Positions 21,331 to 33,502 of a stretch of DNA of 64,000 nucleotides are shown piece after piece. Position 1 is the first letter of the stretch; each line of letters opens with the position of its first letter. Origin of the DNA: Austropuccinia psidii (Eukaryota > Basidiomycota > Pucciniomycetes > Pucciniales > Sphaerophragmiaceae). Under the pieces are notes generated by a model. That model ran no database searches and was not told the origin of the DNA. It worked only from the letters and a program-made list of their open reading frames with translations. The stretch covers positions 4,301,499-4,365,498 of the forward strand of contig JALGQZ010000015.1 of assembly GCA_023105745.1 (NCBI GenBank), written 5' to 3'. The translations under genes were made by a program, and so were the position numbers.

Positions 21331-23126
21331 GATTTCCTCCATAGCATTGATATAATCTTCTGTAGAGAAAGGCTCAATACATCTTCTTCTTATAGCATGC
21401 TCAAGGTCATCACCACACTTTTTTAATATCCTTTAATGTACCATTGTTTCAGACATATCAGGATGAAGGGCAGTTAATCTGTCATTTTGTTTAAGAAACC
21501 AAGACATGGGCTTGTCCCTCTCAATAGTAAAATTGCTTATTCAAAGGAATTCTCCATTTTAAATCTCCAGGAATCATTTGCCCATTTGGAAATAATTTGT
21601 TCTTTCCACCAAGGCCAAGAATGTTTACCATGGTCTTGTCTCATTTTTTAATACCATTTCTTTGCTGATTTGGTAAAAAATGAGTGTAATCTGGCACTTA
21701 TGTATTCATCTGGTATGTTAGAGTCTTCTTTAAACATATCAGTTGTTTTCATAAATTCCATATGATTATATTCCCCTTCACCACTGAATGTTGGCCATTC
21801 CTCTAATCTTGGAATGTCTTTAAAATTGAAAGCAGTTTCCACTTCTGCATTACTTGAAATTGTATGATGTCAGTCATTATTCAAGTTTACCACATTTGTG
21901 TCAAGAATTGGTGTGGACTGTCTTGGAAATTAATTCTTCAGTGATATATTATTAATACTTGATTGAATATCTTCTTTCAATTAAATTCTTGCTTTATCAC
22001 TTTTTTCCAATTGTTCTTGGAAAAGAGCTGCATTGTGCACAGTTGAGTTTTACAAGTTTTGAGCCTGTATTCTTAATTGTTTTAACTGTCTATTTATAAA
22101 AGAAATAGAATTTTCATCTGGTTTGTTGAGTAAGGTAGCCTTAGACTCAATTAATGCACAAATTTGCACCAAAGACAAAATATTGTCTTTATTAACATTT
22201 TCAAGGCCAATAAGGGTCTTTTGTGATTCTCTTACTTGTAGTATCTCATTACCCAACTTTTGTTGGATATACTCAAATGTTTTAAGCTTTGTTATAATTT
22301 CTTTATTACAAGTTTCAATTTGGTTTACAAGCATTACAAAGTCCACTTCTTTGAATAAGATTGATTCAATCTTTCCTCTTCCTTGTTTTTGAATTCCATC
22401 AGAGTTCTTGCCATATTGAACACATTGTCCATGGCTGTCTTCTCTTTCTTGGGAATCCTGTAATTTTGCAGGTAAGGCTTGTTCCACTTGGGCTTTGCCT
22501 ATACCTTTACCTTTTGCTTGCCCTTCTGGTTGGACTTTGGGGTCTGCTTGGGCCATTTTGGCACTTGTTGAGGAAGAACTTTGCTTGGGGAGGATTAGGG
22601 AGCTTCCACCGGGCTGTTTTCCTTTCCTTGGGCCAATTTCTTCTTCTGGTCCTCTGATAACATGCTTTGATTTTTCAACCAAGATTTTATCTGTTGAACT
22701 TGTCCTTTGCAAGACATGGGTGTCCAACCCTTCAGAAGTTCCTCTGTCTTTTCTGGCCCCATGAACTTCTTCACTTGAAGATATGAGTTAATGGTGCCTA
22801 TCCAAAGACTTGGGAGAAGTTCCAACTCTTGCTGTTTTGCTGCTATAAACCAGTTCTTGTACTGAGACTAATATATCTCTATTGTTGCCTGTTGAAAGTA
22901 ATTCAGGTCTAACAACAGCAATAGCAGTTATGTCAGCTTCTGGAATCTCGATAAGAGTGTCAAAGGTGCTTGCTAACCTTTGGGAACTTGTGGAAGTTCT
23001 GGAATCCTCTATTTTTGCCTCTCCTCTGGGCTGAAATTCTTGTTCTTTGGATTTATGACTTGAATTTCCTGGTCCAGATCCATTTGATTGGATGGATTAG
23101 TTACTTCCACTTCTAGTAGGAGTCAT
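21331..23126 (-). pseudogene. gag of Gypsy-D
   Basis: The ATG at 23126-23124 begins MTPTRSGSN and is followed almost at once by a stop (TAA near 23100). The frame then continues, with another stop, into the long open part 22727-22050 and the capsid segment 21842-21648 (LEEWPTFSGEGEYNHMEF, KKWY). As in A, this ATG is within an intron of the overlapping ORF1 frame, 14 nt from its 3' end. The coiled-coil region (LVNQIETCNKEI...) resembles H's gag. Confidence 0.82.
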
Positions 23127-23291
23127 TTCCCATCAATATAAAGCAGTTAAGACTAAGAATTGGATGGAATTCACCTGCTGTACCTTTAAAGGGTCCTTTG
23201 GTAATTAAACCCCTTAGTGCTGGGCTAGTTCGAATTTCAATACTAGACTCTGAGGCTTCAGAGTCTGAAGAACTGTCTCTGATGGATGAAA
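22334..23291 (-). pseudogene. ORF1 of Gypsy-D (two exons, decayed)
   Basis: Exon 1 (23291 to about 23175) reads SSIRDSSSDSEAS... to GPFKG. After a short intron, exon 2 continues EVTNPSNQMDLDQ..., through GPEKTEELLKGWTPM and KNQSMLSEDQKKK, to MDNVFNMARTLMEF and a TAA at 22334-22336. Several stops are present. H has the same second half (KNQSLLSIDQKKE, FNMARTLMEF), so this is a real, conserved frame and not a shadow of gag. It overlaps gag along nearly its full second exon. I recognise no known domain. Confidence 0.65.
23113..23174 (-). other. ORF1 intron of Gypsy-D holding the gag ATG
   Basis: Acceptor CTACTAG|AAGTGG ends at 23113. The donor is either GCAG|GTGAAT (23174) or AAAG|GTACAG (23183). 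Both give the same phase. The donor AAAG|GTA matches A by homology. The gag ATG at 23126 lies inside. Confidence 0.55.
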
Positions 23292-23825
23292 CTAGAGAAA
23301 AGAAAAATATAATTTATTTTATCAAACAATAAAAATAACTTATAAAATCAACTTATTGGATAAAGTTGTTTTAATGTAATTTATGGCAAATTATGTCAAA
23401 AATAAAGAAAAATGTCTAAGATTAAAGAAAAAATGTTTTTAGTAAAGATTTTTAATTTTTAAATTTTTTATTTGATTTTATATTTTCTTTAAAGAAATAA
23501 TAATTATGAAATTCATAAGTTATTAATCAAAATTGTATTATTATTCACTTTATACTAGAATAACTCAAAGAATAAATTTTAAGTCTGTAATGTGAGAAAG
23601 CCACTAGTTAGACAAAGGAAATTTATTCCAAGTCACTCAATAGTATATTGTTTCAAACAATATTCTTAAGGAAAGACTAACTTTATTAATATTATAAAGA
23701 TTATTTATAAGGGATAAGTCCCAAAAAAGCCAATATTAAAGTAAATATGGCAGTTTTACGTCAAAAAACAGTAAGATAAGGTCTACAATATTATTTATGT
23801 CCCAAATGTATGTTAAGATCATGGA
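23292..23825 (-). other. 5' leader of Gypsy-D with probable leader-intron acceptor
   Basis: A pyrimidine-rich tract ending TTTTCTCTAG| at 23292 looks like a strong 3' splice site for ORF1 exon 1, paralleling A. The donor is not certain. The rest is AT-rich with no convincing ORF. Confidence 0.4.
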
Positions 23826-23835
23826 AAGGCCCCCA
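23826..23835 (-). other. primer-binding site of Gypsy-D
   Basis: Minus strand TGGGGGCCTT, two bases after the LTR end CCTTACA. It has the same core as A and A2. Confidence 0.6.
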
Positions 23836-23837
23836 AA

Positions 23838-26002
23838 TGTAAGGTTTGTCTATGAAACTCTTGATAATAGTAACGATATCAAGAGTACTATGACTGTCCT
23901 CAGTAGAAAAATATAATATAATAAAATATTATAACCACAAATTTAAATATAATTATCAAAAATAATTATATATAAAAAAATTAATTTAATTATTATTATA
24001 TAAAGTAATGAAAAATTACAATTATTCTATTATTGTTATAGTACCTGACAATTATAACAATAAGAAGTGTGAAGCTCTTAATGAGACAATTACACATGGA
24101 AAATATAAATATTTAACCACTTATAAATAATATCTAAATATTATTTATAAAGTAACTATAACACACACTGTGCAGAAATAATTCTTTTAGAAAAACTCTA
24201 TATAAAAAAAATAATAAGAGATAAAATAGATATAGAATTTTAGAGAAAAACTTACTTATAATATAAACTTAATATAACAAGTCAAATAAAACAGTTATTA
24301 TATTAAATAATTATTATAAGTTAACAAAATGCCAAAAATCAACATTTTAAATAATAAAACAACTTTTTATGATAAAAAACATGATTAAAGAGTTTTTGTG
24401 AGGCATTTGTGGATTTTAAAAGATATTTTAAAGACAATAATTGTATAAAATAAAATATATTATAGGTGATTACAACAATAATCTAATTTCTATTATTTTC
24501 ATTCTTTAATTTAAGATTTCTAAAGAATAAAGTACTTGAGAAATATTTTAATAATAAGATTTTATATATAATAAAACTTTACCTGCTTAAATGTTTAATA
24601 TGATTGGATTGATAATTGATGATGGACAAAAACAGTGATGAAAAGACTCTGTTTATGTGTACAAAGCAGCTCTCATGATTCATAATAGATATAGAGGGTG
24701 TGCGCAGGTCAAAAATAAAAAACCATGCTTAAAAATAAGGTTCTTAACTTAAGGTAACTTATTTGTAATTCCAATTTAAAGCTACCAGTGTTATTCTCAA
24801 CTCCATGTAGCTTTGATCCTCATTTAAGTTAATTATTATAAGTTTTAATATAAAAGAAGTTTATTTATGTAACGTTCCTCACATGAATAGCTTAAAAATA
24901 GAGTTTCAAGCAGAAATCTCTTAAGCTCAATTTTTAATTAATTTTTAAAGAAATTTTAATTTTATTTTAGTATAATTAAAAGAGTAAATTTCCAGGATAA
25001 TTACCAAGGAAATCTGTTTATAAAGGATACTTGAAATTTAATTTATAAATAGATAAGATTGGATCGTAATCTGTGTGAAACTTCCAAGAAAATCCATCAA
25101 TAATTGAATTTTTAATGAATTTTTGAAGTTATTACTAGTTTTCCACATCAAATAGCAATACACATACACCTTAACTTCTGATAAGGTTTTAATGCTTGTA
25201 ACCTTAGCGTTTTAAGCTTTTTCAAGATTTTTAAGCTTAATTAGGTTTTAAAAGTTCTTAAAGTCTTAATTTCAAGCATGCATATTGGGATTTACCCTTT
25301 GGCAGCTTGAAATTCCTGTCCAAATTGGGATAAAAGCAGTTTAAACTTTAAGGTTGGATCAAAGTCTAATCTTAAACTTTGAATAAGGTTGAAAATACTA
25401 CAATACAGCTGGACAAACTTAATTGAATCCTTGAAGATCCAAAAAGTTGGGTGCCCCAGCTCTGTTTGGTCTTTTTCCTTTGTCCCACCTTTTTGCCTGT
25501 AATTTGCCCTTTTATTTATTTAAAGCCATACTATGGTCTTAAACACTTTTAAATTGAGCTCACACAGGATTTACATTCTGTATGGAAAATCCTTAGCCAA
25601 TTCAGTAAATATACACAACACCTCAATTTTAACTAAAATTTTGGTAAGTATGCATAAACCTTATGCAACTTTAAATTTAAGCTTATTTTAGCTTAAATTT
25701 AACAATTTTAAAAAAATGTTAAAAAATTTACATTAGTACTGTCAGTTTCTTAAATCTTCCAATAACATAAGAAATAAGCATTTTTTGGTATAACACCCTG
25801 TGAGTGTACCCTAGGTTATTTTTGGTGTAGAATCCAGAAATAACATAATATTTATAACTTTGTTTATCCAAAAATACCTATACTTATTTTTTGTTATTTT
25901 TTATTTTAAATGAAATTGAAAAGTCTGTTGAAGACTAAATCAGCTCTATATAAAATCATTTGGGGCCTTATGGGTATGTTATACATACCTCACAAGCTCA
26001 CA
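23838..26002 (-). repeat. 5' LTR of Gypsy-D, 2165 bp
   Basis: On the minus strand it begins TGTGAGCTTGTGAGG (26002) and ends GACAAACCTTACA (23838). It is closely related to solo LTR S2 on the other strand. Very AT-rich; no gene seen within it. E's integrase sequence continues directly after 26002. Confidence 0.9.
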
Positions 26003-27350
26003 ATTGATCTGTAAGGCTTTATCAGATTTCAGGGAAAGTTGGGTGTTTGCTCATAAGTTCACCTGTTAGCTCTAATTGCATAGCATTAGGTCCATTTAGT
26101 TCTTTTATCATAAATGGTCCTGCAAAGGAATCTTTCAAGTGCTTTGGGCGTTTGATATTATTGAAATTAAGAGTTGATCCTAAGACCAGGTCTCCTATTT
26201 TAAGGTGTGGTGATTTTTGACTGTCACCCCATATCTCTTTTGCATATTCAAAAGAGTCTTGCATACATCTGTTTGCATTATGTCTAGCTTTGTCAAGCAT
26301 TATTTTGAAACTGCTTGCTGTTGAATGTATATCCGCTAAGTCCTTTTTTGGGTATCATAAGGAAGTCTTGGATTTAAACCTTTCTCTAAAATTTCTGGTA
26401 TTTTGCCAGTTGAAGAATGGATTGATGTTTTATATGCCAGTTCAAGAGCTGGTATTAGGGTTCACCAATCATGGGTAAAGCCATTGGCGTCTTTGAATTC
26501 TAGCCCATAAGCACAGAATTTTCTGATCATGTCTTCTAAGGTTTGTATAATTATTTCCTCTAGACCATCAGTTTGAGGGTGGTAATCTGTTGAGAATGAT
26601 AACTTTGTCCCAAACAAGGTATGGTGGTTTTTCCATAATGCTGAAGTGACTTTTGGGTCTTTGTTACTTATGATATTTTGGAATAAGCCTGTGTGGCCAA
26701 TAACTCTATTCCATATCATTATGGCTATGTCCATAGCTGTGTCATATTTATGACATGGTAAGAATGTTGGAGGTTTTCTGTATCTGTCAACCAATACTAG
26801 GTAAGCTTTATAACTCCAGTCTCCTCCTAGAGGTAAGGCTGTCACCCAATCCATATGACCTATTTCCAATGGGGATTTTGGTTCTTGGATTTGGATCATC
26901 ACTCCAAATTTCTTTCCTGTGGCTCTGTTGTCTTTTTGACATTTGTCACAGGTTTGGAAGTATACTGAAACATCTTTCCTCCAGTTTGGCCACCAAGAGC
27001 AGGTTTCAGGCCTTTCTAATGTCCTATTGTCTGAGAGATGTCCGGATGAAACACTATCATGAAATTCATGTAATATAGTATCTATTAAGGTTGTATCTGT
27101 TAAGCTCATAACACATTTGTGTTTTGTCCTATGATACAGTATTCCATCAAGGAGCTGTAATATTCCTTCATCATATGATTTTTTACATATTTCATCTAGT
27201 TTGAATGAGAGTGATGTGTCTTTGCAGTCTTTCATCAGATGTTGGCAGAGGATATGATAGTTTTTATCCATCTTATAGCTTTCTTTAACTTGATTAAAGT
27301 GTTCTGTGCCAATGTCTGTGACACATATGCCTTCTATATGGTGCTCTTCT
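26003..27350 (-). pseudogene. integrase of Gypsy-E
   Basis: Fragments of the HHCC finger ([12 protein letters not shown]), the DDE core ([15 protein letters not shown], where the usual SDRDP is altered; LEEIII in place of LAERMI) and the C-terminal domain (AGPFMIKELNG). Both core acidic motifs are decayed, which marks E as the oldest copy here. The segment is cut at 26003 by D, within the HPTFP...LIKPY region. Confidence 0.85.
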
Positions 27351-28284
27351 TGTGGCACCATGGCTGGGTTCTCAGGTTTAATTGCTAAAGCCCATCTACT
27401 AAGACCATCTGCATTTTTATGAATATTTCCAAATTTATGAGCTATAGTCATATTTCCTCTATATTTTTGGATAGAAATTTGCCATCTTAGCATATGTCTA
27501 TTTGGTGTCTTCATGTTCAACAAAGAGTTTAAAGAATTACAGTCTGTGATTAAATCAAACACTGTACCATCCAGATAGTAATTTAATTTTTCTAAAGCCC
27601 ATAATAAATGAAGACATTCCATTTGGCTTGCTCCATATCTTGCTTCTGTTGGCTTAATTTTTCTTGAAATGAAGCAAATTGGTCCTTCAAAAGGTTTATC
27701 ATTGATTAGTTTTGTCTGGTGTAGTGCAGCACCTAATCCTTATCCACAAGCATCAACATATAGCTTCAAAGGTATTTTCCAATCTTTCATTAGAAGAAAT
27801 GGGGAATTTGTGAGGGCATTTTTCAATTCCTCATATGCTTTGACTCTTTCTTAAGTAATTTCATAAACTGTCTGTTGGTCACAGAGTTTATACAAGGATT
27901 TGGAAATTCTTGCAAAGTACTTTATATGCTGTCTGTAGTAACCAGAAAATTCTAGAAATTATTACATTTCTTTTTTGGTTTGAGGCATTGGCTTCAGTAG
28001 TACTTCTGCTACTTTGTTTTTATCTATTCCTCAGCTTAGTCCAGATACAACATGTCCTCGTGCTTTAACCTCACTATATGAAAAATGATACTCTTTTAGG
28101 GAAATTTTCATATTCACTTGGACTATCCTTTGTAGTACTCTTTCTAGTCTTGTTAAATGACTTTCCCAGGTTTCTGAGCAAGCTATAATATCATCAATAT
28201 AGATGATTAACCATACTTCTGATAACTCTTCAGGAAATATGGTGTTCATCCTCTTTTGATAATGGGAAGGTAAATTTTTTATAC
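27351..28284 (-). pseudogene. RNase H and RT C-terminal half of Gypsy-E
   Basis: RNase [13 protein letters not shown] and [27 protein letters not shown] and an intact YIDD in [11 protein letters not shown], up to KNLPS where F interrupts. Multiple stops and frameshifts occur between 27623 and 28030. The matching N-terminal half resumes at 41328. Confidence 0.85.
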
Positions 28285-28897
28285 TATGGTATTCCATACC
28301 TTAATGGCCCAGTTTCAAGTGAAATTTCATTTATAAGGATATCAACTGAAGAAAGAACAAAGAAAAATCAATAATTAATCAATCCTAATAGAGGAATTCA
28401 GCAATATAATGGATTTAACTTCATCAATATGTATAATCCCATAAGCAAATACTGGAAGAATGGTCCATTTGATTACAAGAATGACAATAAAATAAGGAAA
28501 AGAAAAAGACAAGCTAGCAAGAATGTTAAATTTGCCAGTAAGAGGGGTAGTGAAACACTCAAGTTACCTAGGCTCTGCTCAACCTTTGGATTACTCAGCA
28601 ATTTGGTTATTAAACTGAGGCCACTTCAATAAGGAATAAATTAAAACTGTATCAATCAACAGTCACAAGACAGAAAGAAAAAGAAATCAATCAATTTATG
28701 CAAGGAAAATCCATCAAAAAACTTAAATTACCCAGCAAATCTGTGAAAATACAAGCACAGCCACCTGATAAGCCAGTAAATTTAAATTAAAAACAGAATT
28801 AAGTTAGATAAAGAAAAGGAAAAACTCATACAGGACAAATAGAATCCCCACAATACAAAGAATACTCCACCTAAAGTTCAAACAGTGCACATACCTA

Positions 28898-29167
28898 TGG
28901 TGCAATAGCTGTACAAAATCACATCACCCCTTCAGAAATGGTGCAATATCCCAAACATATGGTGCAATATCTTGATCAAATGACACCCTCTCAAAATTAC
29001 TCACCAGCTAAATTCCCTCAAGGCTGTGCAAAATAGTATTAAAGCCTAATTAAAATATAAAAAAAGCTTCAGAAATGGTGCAATATCTTGATCAAATGAC
29101 ACCATCTCAAAATTCCTCACCAGCAAAAACATCTCAGATCATATAATCATACATAAATTGGTGCAAC
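28898..29167 (+). repeat. iterated TGGTGCAAT motifs in F's U3
   Basis: Copies at 28898, 28939, 28960 and 29076, with a variant TGGTGCAAC at 29159, all within 380 bp upstream of the TATA box. Two are embedded in a longer repeat (CTTGATCAAATGACACC follows). They are candidate transcription-factor sites. Confidence 0.6.
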
Positions 29168-29274
29168 AAACCAAATAAATTGTACCTCACAACTATAAAA
29201 AATTATCCCAGCCAAAAGAAGTGAAAAATTCTAAGTCCCTTGATTTTGAGTGCCTCTATGGAGGGCCCAAAGAA

Positions 29275-29283
29275 TATAAATAG
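29275..29283 (+). promoter_or_regulatory. TATA box of F 5' LTR
   Basis: TATAAATAG followed by AGGGCCTCTCTCCCTC, a CT-rich initiator-like region. Identical in the 3' LTR. Confidence 0.55.
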
Positions 29284-30187
29284 AGGGCCTCTCTCCCTCA
29301 TTTCTTCCTCTTTTCCCCATGAATCCAATTAGTTATATACCAAGAAGGAGAATAACTATTCATCCCTTGCTAGTAGGATAATCTAGTTATTTTATTAAAA
29401 TTATTATAGACTGATAAGTTTAATTCATAGTGAATTCTAATTAATAGTAGCTAACAGAAGGTCTAATTAATATTATTAATCCACTCTATATTTAAATTAT
29501 TAGTCTTATAATTATAATACTATCAATAATACTCATAATATTGAGTTTATCACCATAACATTTATATTATAAAGGAAAAATAGCCTTATTATATCTTCAT
29601 ATTAAAAAACCAACCTTACAACTATATATTATTATATATATAAAAAACCCTACCCTTATATTATATTATATCTTTTATATATTTAACAAACATCCACTCT
29701 ATATTGAACAAAATCTTACCAATAAAATATTAAAGGTCTTATTATTATATTATATTAACAATTACCCTCTCAAACCATTAAGTATTATAACATATATAAC
29801 ATCAAACTGAACCTACCCCTTAAAATATATATTATTACTATTATATTAAATCAACCTCTTATACTATTAAGGTTTTACCCTTAAAATCATCTTATATTAT
29901 TCTTTGAAAATTATATTTTATACTATTTTAACTTATAAGTTACTTACCTGATTATTGAATAGGTCTGATAGAGACTGCTGAAAAGTCTTCTCTAGTTGTA
30001 AAGCCACAATCTTAAATATTGATTTGTGAGCTCTGTAGGGAGATTGTTTAGTATATTCAGAGGGGAAGCTAAAACACCATTAGCACCCTTGGTTACAGGA
30101 TTATTTCAGAAATTCAAAACTGTTTACCTGTGATTTCCCCCTCAAGGACTTCCTTATCCAATCCCACACTAAAAGGAGTTCCACATC

Positions 30188-30205
30188 TGGTGTCCCAACA
30201 GTGGC
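30188..30205 (+). other. primer-binding site of element F
   Basis: TGGTGTCCCAACAGTGGC starts two bases after the LTR. It differs from the TGGGGGCC core of the other elements, in line with a separate lineage. Confidence 0.65.
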
Positions 30206-30585
30206 AGTTTCAACTTCAACATTCAATCATCAGTCAATAATCAAGAAAGAAGATAATCAAATAAACATAACTCACAAAAATAATTACCATTATCAAGAAT
30301 TAACCATCAAAACTCTCATACAATCTAAAATCTGGAAACAAATCCCATTTCAAATCATCAACACCATCACAATCCTCAAATCAATCATACCATTTTTATT
30401 ATCCAGTAAAAGAAGGAACACCAGAAAATCAAACACCCAAGGATATTAACTTACTCATTGCAACACCAAGAACAGAACAGAAGGAAAAGGAAGAATTAAG
30501 GAGATTTTTCTTCAAGTTAATTCAAGAAGAAAAGAAAGAAAACCAAATCACAAAAGAATTTAAAGGATCAGTTTACCAAGTAGAA
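30206..30585 (+). other. leader of element F
   Basis: Between PBS and the gag ATG. The gag frame is already open from 30304 (after a TAA) and reads PKDINLLIATPRTEQKEKEE before the first ATG, so gag may start further upstream by a non-ATG codon, or an ancestral ATG may be lost. The ORF from GTG 30201 is in another frame and is not supported. Confidence 0.5.
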
Positions 30586-32745
30586 ATGAATCAACAATCA
30601 ACATCTGACTTACCACCATTACCTGAAGATACTGTAGAAGGACAGTATGCAGAAGAAAGTGAAGAGGAAGATCAAATAGTACAAATAAAAAGTATTATGA
30701 AGCAAATTCAAGATCTATTGTTAACACAAAGCAAAAAGAAAGGAAAAAGAAGAGAACAAACATCTTATACACCTGAAGCTAGTCCAAGTGAACCCACATT
30801 ACCAAGGCATGTTAGGCCTCAAGACTCACCAATATCACCTACACCTGGTCCTAGAGTAACCTCTACTCCAGTAACAGAACCAAGAACTCAAAATACTCCA
30901 AGGAGAGTGTTTGTCACTACACCTAATAATCCAAGTCCATTACAGCAGAAAGTTCCAAGACAAGAAAGACCTGTAGTTAAAATTAAAGCAAAAGATTACA
31001 ATCTAAATTTTGATGGAGAAGAAGTAGAGAAATTTATCAAGAAAGTGGAAAGAATAGCTTAAATTGAAGGCGCAACAGATGAAGACCTAGCAATGCAAAT
31101 GGCATTTTGGACAACAAACCAAAAGGTGAGTGATGAAATTGAAGCTATGCCAGGTTATGAAGAAGGAAATTGGACACAACTTAAGAAAGATCTAATAACA
31201 AAATGGAGCAGGGTTGAACCTGAAAGAAGATACAGAAAAGACTCACTCATTAAGCTTTTTAATGATACTCAAGAAGATGGAGGAATTGGTAGTCTATCAA
31301 AATATAAGCAATTTATGGGAGAATATGAAACTATTGTTACTTACTTATTAAGATACAGGTATATTCCTCAAGATAACATGTTCCATGAAGATTTATTTGA
31401 CTGTCTTGCAGCTGATATTAAAGGAGCCATAAGTAAGGAAATGATCAAAGATAATGTCATGGTTAGAGCAGAGGATGGAGGATACCTTATACCACCTATG
31501 AAGATCCTCAAGAAGTACATTGAACAAGAATTGGAAGCCAGAATATCAGTAACCAAAAGATTGTCATCATCAAGAGATACAGGAAGGAATGTTACTGAAA
31601 ATAAAAAGAAAGTTCACTTCAAGGAAGAGGCTTTTCCAGGAATGAATGAAGATTTTAATAAGATGAAGGAAATTACTGAATCCCTCAAAGAACAAAAAAT
31701 GGAAACTAGAAAGCAGGCACAAGGGGAAAATGAAGAATTCAAGAGATTTATGACTCAACTGGAAGAATTGAAAAGTCTATCCAAACCTCAAATTGGTGGG
31801 GTTACCAATAATCAATTCAATAATCAACAGTTCAAGCCAAGAAATGATTTACCTCCATTCTCACAAAGGCATGTTCCCTATGCACCAGCACAAAACATAC
31901 CAAAACCATATATCAAATGCTATTATTGTTTGGAGGAAGGACATTCAGTTAATAGATGCAACTACCTCTTTGAAGATCAAAATAAGAAATGGGTTAGCAG
32001 ACAAGGAGGTGGATTTTTATATCCCAATTGGAAAAGAGTTCCAACTTATGGTAAAGTAGCTCCAAAGAAGTTAGTTGAAGACTTTGCAAAAGAGAAAGAA
32101 GAACTTACAAAGAAAATAAGAGAAGATGAAGCTAAAGAAGCACTACCCAAACCTAATCCAATGAACATAATACAATTAAAGAAAGATGATAGTGCAACTG
32201 CTATAGCCAAAGTTGAAAACTGGAGAAGCTGGCAACCACCAACTATTTCATCAGCCAGTGAGCCACTTTTAAATAATTATGGATTAAGAAATACTAAAGA
32301 AAGAAACTCAAGAGAAGAAAATACCAATCAAGATGCTTTAAGATCACATTCAAAAGTGAAAACAACAAATATACCTAGAGCTTATATTGAAGATGAGCAA
32401 AAGGAAGAAGAGAAAACAATTATTCCAACTAAATATAAGAAGCCTAAACTGGTCAAAAATGAAAAAGAAATACTTCCACAGAAACCTAAAGGTGAGCACA
32501 CTGAAAATACTCAAGAACCAATGAAGAAAGTAAATGAAAGGAAAATCATAAAAGAGGAGAAATTAGATATTCAAGAAATTATGGCACAAATTATCAAAAA
32601 GGTATTGGATCAGAAAATAAATCTTACGTTGGAACAAATTTTAGTCATTTCACCAAAGTTTTTTAATAAATTAAAGAACCTGTCAGAGGAAGAGAAAAAT
32701 CTATTAATTCACTTGATACAAAGGAAATTCAAACCAAACTCATAA
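30586..32745 (+). pseudogene. gag of element F
   Basis: One frame with a single in-frame TAA (31060-31062). N-terminal acidic/Pro-rich part, then FDGEEVEKFIKKVERIA, the capsid-like region (FWTTNQKVSDEIE, MPGYEEGNW, RRYRKDSLIKLF, KYKQFMGEYE), and a CCHC knuckle CYYCLEEGHSVNRC near residue 445. A Lys/Glu-rich C-terminal region follows. The capsid part resembles gags I associate with rust-fungus Ty3 elements, from memory. It is unrelated to the gag of A, D and H. Confidence 0.85.
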
Positions 32746-32789
32746 ATCATCATTTGGGTAATTATTAACAGTCAAAATTACATTATGCC

Positions 32790-33502
32790 TGTCTGTTGGG
32801 ATTCATTCAAGTATATTTTGGAGAAGAAGGGCATGAAATAATGGCATTAGTTGATACAGGATCAGAATTGAATATAATACCAGAAGATTCAGCAATCAAA
32901 GCAGGACTTACCACAAGATGTCTCAGCATGAATTAAGGGGAATTGGTGGGCATTGTACCTCAATAGTTGGATTAGCAGAATCTACCCCAATCACTTTAGT
33001 CACTGGGGAAGAAAGAAATATACATCTTTTTGTAGCAAGAGGAGCAGTTCACACAGTATTGGGAAGGCCTTTCCTTGCAGATAATAACATAAGATCAGAC
33101 TTTTCTCAACAAAAAGGGGAAATATTCAGTTATATAGAGCCAGATGGAAGAAGACTTTGCTTACCAATTTGTTCACCACAGAAAGTAGGATGGAGAGAAG
33201 AGCCACCAGCAGGAATGGAAACATGTGCAGTTTCTAAATTGGAATATTGGAAAGAATTACCAAAAGAGAAGGAACTGAGGCCCAAAAACCAAGATAATTT
33301 TGTGGAAAATACTCATCAAGTGCTTGATAGTGAAGAAGTGAAGGATTCCAAGGACAAAGTGAAAATTCATGAGGAATTAGCTCAGATTAATACAGAAGAT
33401 TTCAATTTAAAGCTTAAAGAAGAAAACTATCCAGGAATTTTAGCCTCAAGAAAAGAAAATGGAAATACTTGTAGCCAAATATCTCAAGCCATCAAAAGTT
33501 AA
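32790..33502 (+). pseudogene. retropepsin of element F
   Basis: The active site DTG is at 32853-32861 (ALVDTGSELNIIP). A frameshift near 32925 moves the frame to ELRGIGGHCTS... VLGRPFLADN (distal ILG-like motif), then EIFSYIEPDGRRLCLP. It ends at a TAA (33500-33502). In relatives I would expect RT after this point. Here charged sequence of unknown nature follows. Confidence 0.8.

Larger units (their letters stand above)
14752..26002 (-). mobile_element. Gypsy-D: chromovirus retrotransposon, inserted in E's integrase
   Basis: Minus-strand element with a complete 5' LTR at 23838-26002, a decayed gag-pol, and a 3' LTR of which only the inner 635 bp remain before B interrupts it. The rest of D lies left of the window. 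It contains solo LTR S1 inside the RT domain. At the right end the integrase frame of E resumes (GATCAATTG...). Confidence 0.88.
28285..30185 (+). repeat. 5' LTR of element F, 1901 bp
   Basis: Ends AGTTCCACA just before the PBS. It contains repeated TGGTGCAAT motifs upstream of a TATA box. A 67-aa Lys/Arg-rich ORF at 28429-28632 is also found in the 3' copy; I do not treat it as a proven gene. Confidence 0.92.

Noticed and set aside
30201..30449. 82-aa ORF just after the PBS of F
   Set aside because: Starts with GTG inside the PBS region, low-complexity composition, and a different frame from gag.
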